A stretch of 64,000 nucleotides of DNA from Pseudomonas serbica (GCF_028823535.1 NZ_JAQIYM010000003.1:186001-250000), one strand, 5' to 3'; positions 9,385 through 16,927 are shown, counted from the first letter of the stretch. Numbers and translations are program-made. The notes: generated by a model from the sequence alone, not told the origin.

Positions 9385-10106
9385 GCGTCTTCCCCGGTGA
9401 GTGACAGAAGGCCACACCCTACTGCCGCACGCCGGGAGCGATAAGCGCACAAAGGAGGTATTCGTGGTGTCGCTCCAAAGGATGAATGCCTGCCTGGAAC
9501 GGGGAACAACGCGGGGCATAGACACACTGGATGGGGCGGCATCAACCAGAAACATGGTCTACGCTGCTGGCAGGCAGGACTGTTGCACCCACCGTAACGG
9601 TGCATCTTCGCGATCGCTATTTTTCCTTGGCCGGCAAAGACTTATTCTTGCCCTGCGCTTTCGGGAAAACAGCCGCAAGCACAAAGCGACGCAAGGTGCC
9701 CTGCCCTCGCGGCTCGCGACAGATTTCAGATGATTTGAACGTATCGAGTCATCACCCCGTGTACATCGACGTTGATTTGTAGCTCCTGGATCCAACGTCT
9801 TCTTTGGCCGCTGCGTTTGCAGCGGCCTTTTTTATGGGCGGTAGTTCAAGCGGGGCTGTCTAATCCACTTATAGTTTAACAAGCGCTCAACAAGACACTT
9901 TCTCTAACTATATACATCTTGATTCTATTTCAGGCCGATAGAAACACTTATCAACTTTCCACGTAAAAACTCACCTGTTTTTCAGAAATTCCCTAAAGGC
10001 TTTGGTAATCACCAGAAGCACTCCGGCAATTACGCTATCTCGCAGATCAGAACCAGTCACGCCCCATTATCCGTTGACCTCCCGTTAATTCATTGCGAGT
10101 GCATTC
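9385..10106. other. Gene-poor intergenic region of about 720 bp
   Basis: No recognised gene. The left part should hold the DUF1302 promoter. The middle carries a palindrome CACCGTAACGGTG (9590-9602) and a 60-codon frame that could start at its GTG (9600-9782, plus strand, protein begins VHLRDRYFSLAGKDLFLPCA) and stops 24 bp before a strong terminator. The opposite strand also has a protein-like tail in the same segment but no start codon. The right part (about 9840-10106) is clearly AT-richer than its surroundings and should contain the amidase promoter. Confidence 0.6.
9806..9834 (+). terminator. Strong Rho-independent terminator in the gene-poor gap
   Basis: Stem GGCCGCTGC / GCAGCGGCC with a GTTT loop, followed by seven Ts. 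It reads on the plus strand, yet no recognised plus-strand gene precedes it; the nearest upstream annotated gene points the other way. It therefore ends an unannotated transcript, either a small RNA or a short ORF. Confidence 0.85.
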
Positions 10107-10877
10107 ATGAAGTCCATCAGCTACGACAAATACCGCTCGACCAAAAGTTTCAACAGCCGGATTCGCTTTCTTGTCTTTCACTACACGGCGGTCGATTTCG
10201 CCAACTCGGTAAATATTCTGACGGGACCGTACGCCAGCGCACACTATCTGGTTCCGGACATTACAGATCCCAGTTACCTGAACGAAGGTTTTACCGAACA
10301 GGAAGTCTTCAACCTGGTGGATGAATCCCATCGGGCCTGGCATGCGGGTGTCAGCCAGTGGGGCAATCGCGGCAATCTGAATGACACGTCCATCGGTGTG
10401 GAGGTCGTCAATCTTGCGACGGATGACAACGGCGAATTTACCTTTCCACCCTACCATCCCGAACAGATCGCCGCCGTTGAAGAACTGGCACTGAACATCC
10501 TCAAGCGCTACCCGGACATCACCCCGACCCAGGTACTGGGGCACTCGGATATTACGGTTGGACGAAAAAGCGACCCAGGGCCTGAATTTCCCTGGCATGC
10601 ACTTTATCTCAAAGGTGTCGGTGCCTGGTTCGACGAGGCCACTCGAGACGACTATCTACAGCAATACAACGCCTGCGCCATTCCGGCCCGCAGCGAGTTG
10701 TTAACGCTGTTCAGGAAATACGGGTATGACATCTCCGGCGCTTCGACCGAAGAAGGTTTTAAACAACTGGTGCGGGCATTTCAGATGCATTTTCGCCAAG
10801 AGCGTTACGACGGGGTGATGGATGCGCAAACAGCGGCAAACCTGGCAGCGCTGGTATCCAGGTACTTTCCTCGATAA
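10107..10877 (+). CDS. ampDh3: AmpDh3-like N-acetylmuramoyl-L-alanine amidase
   Basis: A 256-residue zinc amidase (amidase_2 fold) that cleaves the bond between MurNAc and the stem peptide. Expected zinc ligands are His25 (FLVFHYTA), His146 (VLGHSDI) and Asp156 (RKSDPGP); a peptidoglycan-binding-like domain fills about residues 190-256. There is no signal peptide. Overall it resembles P. aeruginosa AmpDh3, which is reported to be delivered by type VI secretion to the periplasm. In that species an immunity gene lies next to it; here the downstream neighbour is a convergent dehydrogenase and the upstream gap has no gene. The upstream region is AT-rich. Confidence 0.85.
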   Translation: MKSISYDKYRSTKSFNSRIRFLVFHYTAVDFANSVNILTGPYASAHYLVPDITDPSYLNEGFTEQEVFNLVDESHRAWHAGVSQWGNRGNLNDTSIGVEVVNLATDDNGEFTFPPYHPEQIAAVEELALNILKRYPDITPTQVLGHSDITVGRKSDPGPEFPWHALYLKGVGAWFDEATRDDYLQQYNACAIPARSELLTLFRKYGYDISGASTEEGFKQLVRAFQMHFRQERYDGVMDAQTAANLAALVSRYFPR

Positions 10878-10889
10878 CCGATGAGAACA

Positions 10890-10922
10890 GCAGGCAAGGT
10901 CATTCGATATGACCTTGCCTGC
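10890..10922. terminator. Perfect 14-bp hairpin between convergent genes
   Basis: Stem 10890-10903 pairs perfectly with 10909-10922 around a 5-base loop, lying 12 bases after the amidase stop and 4 bases after the end of the SDR gene on the other strand. No T-run follows on either side, so it may block transcription or stabilise both 3' ends rather than act as a classic terminator. Confidence 0.6.
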
Positions 10923-10926
10923 CGCG

Positions 10927-11838
10927 TTACATCGAATACTTCTGCAAATTCCCCATCATCTCCTTCAACGCCTCGATGTTGTCCTTCGGATGCGCCGCGC
11001 CCTCGAAGTCGCAAATCTGCTGCCAGTGCGCCGCGACGTCTTCCGGGGAAAAGCCGACCCGCGGATCGAACCCGGCGCCGAGGCTGCGTTCCCAGCGCAC
11101 CTTGCCCATCCAGCCGCCGCCCACTTCGAACAGCCCGGAGGTTTCCTGGCAGTTTTCGCTGGCCAGGTACACCACCAACGGGCTGACCAGTTCCGGTTTG
11201 AGTTGTTCGAACACTTGCGGCGGGATCAGGCCTTCGGTCATGCGAGTGCCGCCGGTGGGGGCGATGGCGTTGACCAGGATGTTGTTCTTGCGGCCTTCGA
11301 TGGCCAGGGTGCGGGTCAGGCCGTAGAGACCGAGCTTGGCCATGCCGTAGTTGGACTGGCCGAAGTTGCCGTAGATGCCTGAGGTGGACGCGGTGAAGAT
11401 CACCCGGCCATAGTTTTGTTCGCGCATGTGCGGCCAGGCGGCGCGGGTCACTTTGTAGGCGCCTTCGACGTGGACGCGGTAGACGAGGTCCCAGTCGCCA
11501 TCTTCCATTTTGTGAAAGGTCTTGTCGCGCAGGATGCCGGCGTTGTTGACCACCACGTCGACGCGGCCGAAGGCGTCGAGGGCGTGCTGGATGATTTTGT
11601 CGCCGTCGGTGACCGAGTCGTGGTTGGCCACGGCAGTGCCGCCCGCTTCGCGAATTTCGTTGACCACGCGGTCTGCCGCCGAAGCGTTGGCACCTTCGCC
11701 CTGGGTCGAGCCGCCGAGGTCATTGACCAGCACCTTGGCCCCCTGTTTGGCGAACAGCAGTGCGTGCGCCCGTCCCAGGCCGCCACCCGCACCGGTGATG
11801 ATCACGACTTTATCTTCGAAACGCACAGACTCATTCAT
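10927..11838 (-). CDS. SDR oxidoreductase of the multifunctional-enzyme (MFE-2) type
   Basis: A 303-residue short-chain dehydrogenase. The cofactor motif TGAGGGLG is near residue 16, NNAG near 98, and the catalytic Ser...YGMAK region follows (STSGIYGNFGQSNYGMAK). The sequence and its C-terminal extension (DFEGAAHP) resemble the (3R)-hydroxyacyl-CoA dehydrogenase half of peroxisomal MFE-2; the hydratase and SCP2 domains of that enzyme are absent. Likely acts on a hydroxyacyl-CoA with NAD(H). The start has GGAG just upstream. Transcribed alone, towards the amidase. Confidence 0.85.
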   Translation of the reverse strand: MNESVRFEDKVVIITGAGGGLGRAHALLFAKQGAKVLVNDLGGSTQGEGANASAADRVVNEIREAGGTAVANHDSVTDGDKIIQHALDAFGRVDVVVNNAGILRDKTFHKMEDGDWDLVYRVHVEGAYKVTRAAWPHMREQNYGRVIFTASTSGIYGNFGQSNYGMAKLGLYGLTRTLAIEGRKNNILVNAIAPTGGTRMTEGLIPPQVFEQLKPELVSPLVVYLASENCQETSGLFEVGGGWMGKVRWERSLGAGFDPRVGFSPEDVAAHWQQICDFEGAAHPKDNIEALKEMMGNLQKYSM

Positions 11839-11960
11839 GGGGAACTCCAGCAGGCCAGGGACATTGGATTGGAGTGTCAGGCACGTGACTGCGGGTCACA
11901 ATGAATACGGGGGAGGCTGAATGGTGTGCGATAAGGCAGGGGGATGATGAGCACAAATCT

Positions 11961-12042
11961 TGTAGGAGCTGGCTCGCCAGCGAAGGCGGCCTTGAATGTA
12001 GCGCTGCTCTTTCGGGCCTCTTCGCTGGCAAGCCATCCCACA
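11961..12042. repeat. REP pair
   Basis: Two inverted copies of the GTAGGAGCTGGCTCGCCAGC type, the second reading TTCGCTGGCAAGCC, separated by about 25 bp. This is a typical fluorescens-group REP doublet, located between the SDR gene and the alpha/beta hydrolase gene. Confidence 0.85.
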
Positions 12043-12082
12043 GTGGATCGGGTTGGTCGCGAGGGTCGGTTCCACAGGACTC

Positions 12083-12985
12083 CTAGGAGCAAGCCACCTT
12101 GAGCGGCGTCGAGATCAACCGGTCGCGAAACGCCAGGTAGTGTTTGAGCACCTGGCACGGCGCCTCGATCTGCGGGTAATGACCGATGTCGCTCAGCAGG
12201 ATCGTGTCCGGGTTGGGTACCAGCTCACGGTAGCGCGCAACCATGTGCGCACCGGAGATCGGATCGACCTCGCCATCGATTACCCGCAGCGGCACTTCAC
12301 CGCGCTGCATCGCGCCGACCCAACGCTCGCGCTGGGTTCGCCGCTCGGGGATGTAGGCAATCAATTTATGCATGACCCGTGGCCCGTGATTGCTTTCGAC
12401 AAGGCTCCAGAAATCATCCATCTGGCTCTCGCTGGGACGGGTCTGGGGGCCAAAGATCTGGCGGAAACTCTTCACCAGGCCATCACGACTGAAAGCACGG
12501 CCAATCATCCACCCCAGCGGGCTGAGCAGGAGTTTTTGCATCAGCACCGGGCGATGGGTTTCGGGAAAAAGCCCGCCGTTGAGGAACACGCAACTGGCGA
12601 GGTCGATGCGTGCTTCGTAATGTCGGGCCAGCAGTTCCTGGGCCACGCTGTCGCCGTAGTCATGGGCTAACAGGTGCAACGGTTGCTCGACGCCCAGGTG
12701 AGCCAGCAGCGCCTGTTGCAGGTCAGCTTGCTCAAGCAGGCTGTAATCGTGATTGACCGGTTTGGCCGAGTCGCCGAAACCGAGCATGTCACAGGCAATC
12801 ACCCGATAACGCTGGGCCAGGGGTTGCCAGAGGTAATGCCAGTCCCAACTGGCGCTGGGGAAGCCATGGATGAGCAGTAATGGCTCACCCTGCCCCGCTG
12901 TCCAGTAACGGATGGCCTGACCACGAAACAGGAAAGTCTGGCTGCGCTTTCGCCAGACGCTCAGGGGAATCTCGGCAAGTTGCAT
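12083..12985 (-). CDS. MEST/PEG1-like alpha/beta hydrolase
   Basis: A 300-residue alpha/beta hydrolase with an Asp nucleophile at residue 109 (LLAHDYGDSVAQ), acid Asp241 (IDGEVDP) and His269 (DIGHYPQ); the oxyanion-side motif is HGFPSASWDW. An Asp nucleophile places it with epoxide hydrolases and haloalkane dehalogenases rather than esterases. The segment NGGLFPETHRPVLMQKLL and FGPQTRPSES closely match what I recall of mammalian MEST (PEG1). Its ATG overlaps the stop of the upstream aldolase gene (TAATG), so the two are translationally coupled. Substrate unknown. Confidence 0.85.
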   Translation of the reverse strand: MQLAEIPLSVWRKRSQTFLFRGQAIRYWTAGQGEPLLLIHGFPSASWDWHYLWQPLAQRYRVIACDMLGFGDSAKPVNHDYSLLEQADLQQALLAHLGVEQPLHLLAHDYGDSVAQELLARHYEARIDLASCVFLNGGLFPETHRPVLMQKLLLSPLGWMIGRAFSRDGLVKSFRQIFGPQTRPSESQMDDFWSLVESNHGPRVMHKLIAYIPERRTQRERWVGAMQRGEVPLRVIDGEVDPISGAHMVARYRELVPNPDTILLSDIGHYPQIEAPCQVLKHYLAFRDRLISTPLKVACS

Positions 12986-13767
12986 TAGAGTTTATATCCC
13001 GGGTCCAGTTTATCGAGCTTGCGCAGCAGCGCCGGCCAGGCCAGCGCTCCGCCCATTCCTTGAGCACTTTTGGTGACACCGGCGATCATCGCCTTGGCAC
13101 CGGCGAGAATCTGCGGTTCGATGGCGATCAGTTCCGCCCCGCCGTTCTGCGCCATGACCTGAATGTCGCAGGCACGCTGGAAGATAAACATCGCCAGGAA
13201 GGTGTCGGCGATGGTGCTGCCGCAGGTCAGCAGACCGTGGTTGTGCAGCATCAGGAAGTTGTTTTCCCCAAGGTCGGCTTGCAACCGCGCCTTTTCCTCG
13301 TGGTTGAGCGCAACGCCTTCGTAGGCGTGATACGCAAGGCTCGACAGGACAAACAGCGACTGCTGACTGATCGGCAGGATGCCTTGTCGCTGCGCCGACA
13401 CCGCCACACCCGAAGCCGTATGGGTGTGCAGCACGCATACGACATCGTGGCGAACCTCATGCACCGCGCTATGGATGGTGTATCCCGCCGGGTTGATCTC
13501 GTAGGGGCTGTCCATCAGCTTGTTGCCGGCCTGATCGACCTTGACCAGGCTCGACGCGGTAATTTCGTGGAACATCAGCCCATAGGGGTTGATCAGGAAG
13601 TCTTCGGTGCCCGGCACCTTGGCGGAAATGTGCGTAAAAATCAGATCATCCCAGCCATGCTGGGCGACCAGGCGGTAGCAGGCAGCGAGGTCGACGCGGG
13701 TCTGCCATTCGGCAGCGCTGACCTGGTCTTTGACGTAGGAGGTGGATTGGACGGGGGCTACGCTCAC
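12985..13767 (-). CDS. Class II aldolase/adducin-family protein
   Basis: A 260-residue member of the class II aldolase (L-fuculose-phosphate aldolase/adducin) family. Zinc ligands are suggested by HTHT (VLHTHTASG) and a later His in LMLHNHGLLTCG. Such enzymes split or rearrange phosphorylated sugars, and many act as decarboxylases or have unknown substrates. The start codon appears to be GTG with GAGG about ten bases upstream. It is the first gene of a coupled pair with the MEST-like hydrolase, which suggests a two-step pathway, but the substrate cannot be inferred. Confidence 0.85.
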   Translation of the reverse strand: MSVAPVQSTSYVKDQVSAAEWQTRVDLAACYRLVAQHGWDDLIFTHISAKVPGTEDFLINPYGLMFHEITASSLVKVDQAGNKLMDSPYEINPAGYTIHSAVHEVRHDVVCVLHTHTASGVAVSAQRQGILPISQQSLFVLSSLAYHAYEGVALNHEEKARLQADLGENNFLMLHNHGLLTCGSTIADTFLAMFIFQRACDIQVMAQNGGAELIAIEPQILAGAKAMIAGVTKSAQGMGGALAWPALLRKLDKLDPGYKL

Positions 13768-13872
13768 GACAAGGAACCTCGGTTTTTATTATGGAGTGTT
13801 TCCAATGACTACCGAGTCTAGTCACCCTCCGAGGTTCGCGTAGTTGCATTGGCAGCCAGCTTGATGGCCGAG

Positions 13873-13887
13873 CGAGTCAGTGACTCG
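13873..13887. promoter_or_regulatory. Perfect 15-bp palindrome, possible operator
   Basis: CGAGTCAGTGACTCG is a perfect palindrome about a central G, 106 bp upstream of the class II aldolase start. Its position suits an operator for the aldolase-hydrolase operon; no regulator gene adjoins it. Confidence 0.4.
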
Positions 13888-13907
13888 ATGAGTTTTGGAT
13901 CCATGGC

Positions 13908-13944
13908 CGGGTAGCGCCGCCCGCCATGACTGGCCCGCTACCCG
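13908..13944. terminator. Hairpin after the flavodoxin gene
   Basis: CGGGTAGCG pairs with CGCTACCCG across a 19-base loop. It lies about 20 bp downstream of the flavodoxin stop on the minus strand. There is no T-run, so termination is uncertain. Confidence 0.4.
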
Positions 13945-13962
13945 TTGCTCCCGCGTGGTCGA

Positions 13963-14418
13963 TCAGCCCCGCAGAGCGTTGACCAGTTCCTCCAGCCAAG
14001 GCTCGGCGTCCGTTTCAGGGGTCACGCTTTCACTGGCATCCAGGCGCAGCATCGGCAGGACTTCGCGAATGCCCAACTCACCGAACAATTCACGCATCAG
14101 CTCGCCACCGCCGCAAAAGGTATCGCCATAACTCGCATCGCCCAGGCCGATCACCGCCCCTGGCAGACCTCGCCAGGCGCTGGGCAGCTGGTCGCGAATC
14201 ATCGAGTACAGGGGTTGCAGGTTGTCAGGCAACTCGCCCATGCCGGTGGTCGACGTCACCGCCAGCAAGGCTTCGGGACCAAAAGCCTGAAGATCGGCGA
14301 GGCTTGCACGGGGGTTGTGGAGGGTTTCGAAACCGGCTTTGTTCAAAATATTGGCGGCGTGGCGGGCAACCTCTTCAGCCGTGCCGTACACCGAGCCGGA
14401 AATGATGGCGACTTTCAT
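13963..14418 (-). CDS. Flavodoxin (MioC-like)
   Basis: A 151-residue flavodoxin. The FMN phosphate loop is SGSVYGTAEEVA near residue 8, and flavin-facing loops are TSTTGMGELPDN and GLGDASYGDTFCGGG. It carries electrons between reductases and acceptors in the cytoplasm. It resembles E. coli MioC, and this length is the norm for that family. ATG is preferred over the adjacent TTG; AGGA lies about ten bases upstream. Monocistronic and divergent from the LOV gene. Confidence 0.9.
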   Translation of the reverse strand: MKVAIISGSVYGTAEEVARHAANILNKAGFETLHNPRASLADLQAFGPEALLAVTSTTGMGELPDNLQPLYSMIRDQLPSAWRGLPGAVIGLGDASYGDTFCGGGELMRELFGELGIREVLPMLRLDASESVTPETDAEPWLEELVNALRG

Positions 14419-14521
14419 CAATCTGATCCTGAAGCTGAATAAAAGATCGGGATATTAACAGCACGGTCTGGATTGTTCTTTTAGAATCCCACAGACAAAC
14501 CAACAAGGAAGGGTTTCACCG

Positions 14522-14998
14522 ATGATCAACGCCAAACTGCTGCAGATGGCCATCAACGCCTCCAACGACGGTATCGTGATTGCCGAAAAAGAAGGCGACC
14601 AAGACAAGATCCTGATTTATGTCAACCCGGCTTTCGAACGCCTGACTGGTTACACCAGCGAAGAAATCCTCTACCAGGATTGCCGCTTCCTGCAGTCGGG
14701 AGACCGCGATCAGGATGCCCTGCCAAAGATTCGAGATGCGCTGGACAGAGAAGGCTCCTGCCGGGAAATCCTGCGCAACTATCGCAAGGATGGCACCCCG
14801 TTCTGGAACGAACTGTCGCTTTCGACGGTGAAAAATCCGAATGACGGGCAGGTTTATTTCATCGGCGTGCAGAAAGACGTGACCATCCAGGTCAAGGCGC
14901 AGCAGCGAGTGATACAGCTTGAAGCGCAACTGGCCGAAGTTCAGGCCGAGCTTGCTGCGCTCAAAGCGACGAACGGCAGAAACAAAACCGCGAATTAA
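14522..14998 (+). CDS. Short LOV blue-light photoreceptor
   Basis: A 158-residue LOV-domain protein of the short-LOV class: one PAS/LOV core with short flanking helices and no effector domain. The photoactive cysteine is Cys54 in DCRFLQ, and the FMN-contacting pattern YVNPAFERLTGY and later FWNELSLS is intact. Blue light forms a cysteinyl-FMN adduct and changes the dimer. The C-terminal tail (about 120-150) is a Gln/Ala/Glu-rich coiled coil. A strong ribosome site (GGAAGG) precedes the ATG. Compared with PpSB1-LOV as I recall it, the position of its Arg66 is Leu67 here. It lies close to a PilZ-like gene and a LitR-like regulator. Confidence 0.95.
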   Translation: MINAKLLQMAINASNDGIVIAEKEGDQDKILIYVNPAFERLTGYTSEEILYQDCRFLQSGDRDQDALPKIRDALDREGSCREILRNYRKDGTPFWNELSLSTVKNPNDGQVYFIGVQKDVTIQVKAQQRVIQLEAQLAEVQAELAALKATNGRNKTAN

Positions 14999-15052
14999 TT
15001 GTCATTAACTACAATCACCAGTGCCTCTGTAACTAAATTTTTCGAGCCCACC

Positions 15053-15658
15053 ATGCAACGCGACGCGCTCCTGACCCAGGATGAGCTGGATTTTATCCAG
15101 ACCATGCAACACAACCCGCAACTGAATGTGCGGGATGCGACGTCGAGCCTGCTCGTCAATGGTGGGTCGCAGATCCGTGACCTGCTCACGCGCCTGGCCG
15201 CCCATGAGCAGGTCACCCTGCAAGCCAACTTCGAAAACCAGCAGATGACCTTCCCCCTGCACTTGGTGGAAGACGAGTTTCATGCCATGCATCTGCGCCT
15301 TGGCGTGCCCAGCATCTATGAGGGCGGGCCATCAATCCGGCCATGGCGGCTGGTGCTCGACGAACCGGTGGCGCTGGAAAATGCCAAGGGTCAACCCGGC
15401 ACCCTGTGGGTGCACGAGGTATCGTTCAAAGGGGTTTTGCTGGAGATTCGCAACAAGACCAAGGCACCCAAGCATTTCGCGTTGTGGTTCAGCCCGTCAG
15501 GCTATGAGCGCATCGCACTGCGTGGCACGCTCGAAAAAGAAACCGAGCAGGGTTTCTTTGCCTACCAGTTAAGCCAGAACGACCTGGATGAAACCGAGCG
15601 CCTGCGCCAGTTCATCCTGCAACAGCATCGCTTGACCCACCCCACCCTGCACCTCTGA
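15053..15658 (+). CDS. Degenerate YcgR/PilZ-like protein
   Basis: A 201-residue protein with two beta-rich halves laid out like YcgR: an N-terminal flagellar-brake-like domain (about 30-90) and a C-terminal PilZ-like domain (about 95-180). The c-di-GMP motifs are altered: RxxxR is replaced by Arg96-Pro-Trp-Arg99, and the D/NxSxxG motif reads EVSFKG (122-127). Binding is therefore doubtful. The start MQRDALL is used because the upstream extension lacks similarity and overlaps the intergenic region; no strong ribosome site is visible. It begins 54 bp after the LOV gene and may share its transcript. Confidence 0.6.
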   Translation: MQRDALLTQDELDFIQTMQHNPQLNVRDATSSLLVNGGSQIRDLLTRLAAHEQVTLQANFENQQMTFPLHLVEDEFHAMHLRLGVPSIYEGGPSIRPWRLVLDEPVALENAKGQPGTLWVHEVSFKGVLLEIRNKTKAPKHFALWFSPSGYERIALRGTLEKETEQGFFAYQLSQNDLDETERLRQFILQQHRLTHPTLHL

Positions 15659-15676
15659 TCCCTGCCCCGCTGAATC

Positions 15677-16636
15677 TCAGGTATCGAGGTTACCCGCCAG
15701 AAACTGGTTGAGGCGCTGACGCATCACCGTCCCCTCACTCCCAAGGCAACCGATCGATGACCCGGCCAGGCTTTCCTGTGCCAGGTCACTGGCATCACCG
15801 GCCAACAACAACGGACACTCCAGGCTCATCGCCAGCCGATTCAGGCGACGGGGCAAGTCGGGGGTGGGGACATGGTTGGAAAACAGCACCAGCGCCCGTG
15901 GCTTGATCCTCTCGCAGACCAGGGTCAGTTCGTCGAACGGCTGCCCGGTGGTCAGCACACGCACTCCCATTTGATCGTTGGCGAGAAACAGGGCAGCGAT
16001 GAGCAGTTCAAGTTCGCGACACTGGCCTGCCAAGGCACTGACGATGACTCGCCTGGGGTGCTTGTCACGGTTCAGCAGCAGACGCTGCACCACTCGCGAG
16101 CGCAGGAAACCATCAAGGAACAACCACTCGCTGGCCCGGCCAAACGTGTCCTGGCGCTGCAGCAATTGCCGCCACAGCGGAAGAAGGATGTCCTGGTAAA
16201 CAACCGGCTGGGAGTAGCTGGAAAATATCTGCCCGTAGACCTGATCCAGCCGGGCGTCGTCAAAAGCACTGACGGCGGCCGCAAGCTGTTGTTGCCACTG
16301 TGCGTAATCGGCCTGCACCAGATCGTCGGGGAGGATGTGGGCCAGTGCCTGCAGGGGCGCTGCCTTGGCCAGGATCTTGCCGATCTTGCTGACCGCTACA
16401 CCGCGTTCGATCCAGCTAAGGATGCTTCGCACTCGATCGATGTCGGTCATCGAATACAAGCGATGTCCGCTTTCGGTGCGCGTGGGTACGATCAGGCCAT
16501 AACGTCGCTCCCATGCGCGAAGCGTGACCGGGTTCACGCCGGTCAGGCGCGCCACCTCACGAATCGGAAAAAGCTCCTCCCGTTCCAAGGAGAGCGCCGG
16601 TGACACTTCCAGGTCAACGTCGGTCAAGACAGGCAT
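15677..16636 (-). CDS. LitR-like MerR regulator lacking the B12 ligand
   Basis: A 319-residue MerR-family repressor. The winged HTH spans residues 22-70 (FPIREVARLTGVNPVTLRAW, RRYG, SGHRLY). It is followed by a helical bundle and a Rossmann-like region as in the photoreceptors CarH and LitR. At the place of the cobalamin ligand motif (E-x-H-E-x-G in CarH) residues 205-210 read QCRELE, so the histidine is missing, and the W...EH motif of the helical bundle is also absent. This marks a class II LitR, which in P. putida (PplR type) needs a short LOV protein for light response. Divergent from folM and convergent with the LOV/PilZ-like pair. Confidence 0.85.
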   Translation of the reverse strand: MPVLTDVDLEVSPALSLEREELFPIREVARLTGVNPVTLRAWERRYGLIVPTRTESGHRLYSMTDIDRVRSILSWIERGVAVSKIGKILAKAAPLQALAHILPDDLVQADYAQWQQQLAAAVSAFDDARLDQVYGQIFSSYSQPVVYQDILLPLWRQLLQRQDTFGRASEWLFLDGFLRSRVVQRLLLNRDKHPRRVIVSALAGQCRELELLIAALFLANDQMGVRVLTTGQPFDELTLVCERIKPRALVLFSNHVPTPDLPRRLNRLAMSLECPLLLAGDASDLAQESLAGSSIGCLGSEGTVMRQRLNQFLAGNLDT

Positions 16637-16669
16637 TATCGGCCTACATCCATGTGTTATTCAGATCCC

Positions 16670-16700
16670 ATTGTACCTCCGCTGCACCTTAATGATTCAA
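16670..16700 (-). promoter_or_regulatory. litR-like promoter with 19-bp spacer and 11-bp direct repeats
   Basis: On the minus strand TTGAAT and TACAAT are separated by 19 bp, the elongated spacer typical of MerR-regulated promoters. Two direct repeats spaced exactly 11 bp, AGGTGCAGCGG and AGGTACAATGG (16668-16689), cover the end of the spacer and the -10 box. CarH-type repressors bind 11-bp direct repeats, so this is a plausible autoregulatory operator that could also influence the divergent folM operon. Confidence 0.5.
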
Positions 16701-16843
16701 GACATAGATTGTTACCGGGCCACCGAGGTCGCAGGTACCATCAGGAATAATACTTGCTTGCCCCAACATGCAGCCCATTACCCCGGCGCTGCGCCCGGCC
16801 GGCGCGACCATTGCCCGGCGCACCCTACACTCAAAACCGCTAA

Positions 16844-16867
16844 AAAGTCGCAGCCTGCGATCTTCTC
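16844..16867. repeat. Solo copy of the CGCAGCCTGCG repeat family
   Basis: AAAAGTCGCAGCCTGCGATC contains the small palindrome TCGCAG-c-CTGCGA and shares its core with the long inverted repeat between yhdP and the nitrilase gene. It lies about 60 bp upstream of the folM start, close to a TATAGT -10-like box at 16891. Confidence 0.55.
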
Positions 16868-16927
16868 AGAGACATCGCACGCCCCGTCGCTGGTATAGTT
16901 TTGCTCTTACCGCGACCCGAGACGTTC

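Noticed and set aside
9617..9736. Minus-strand mini-gene ending FPKAQGKNKSLPAKEK
   Set aside because: Reads like protein but has no start codon after the nearest upstream stop, and the terminator reads the other way.
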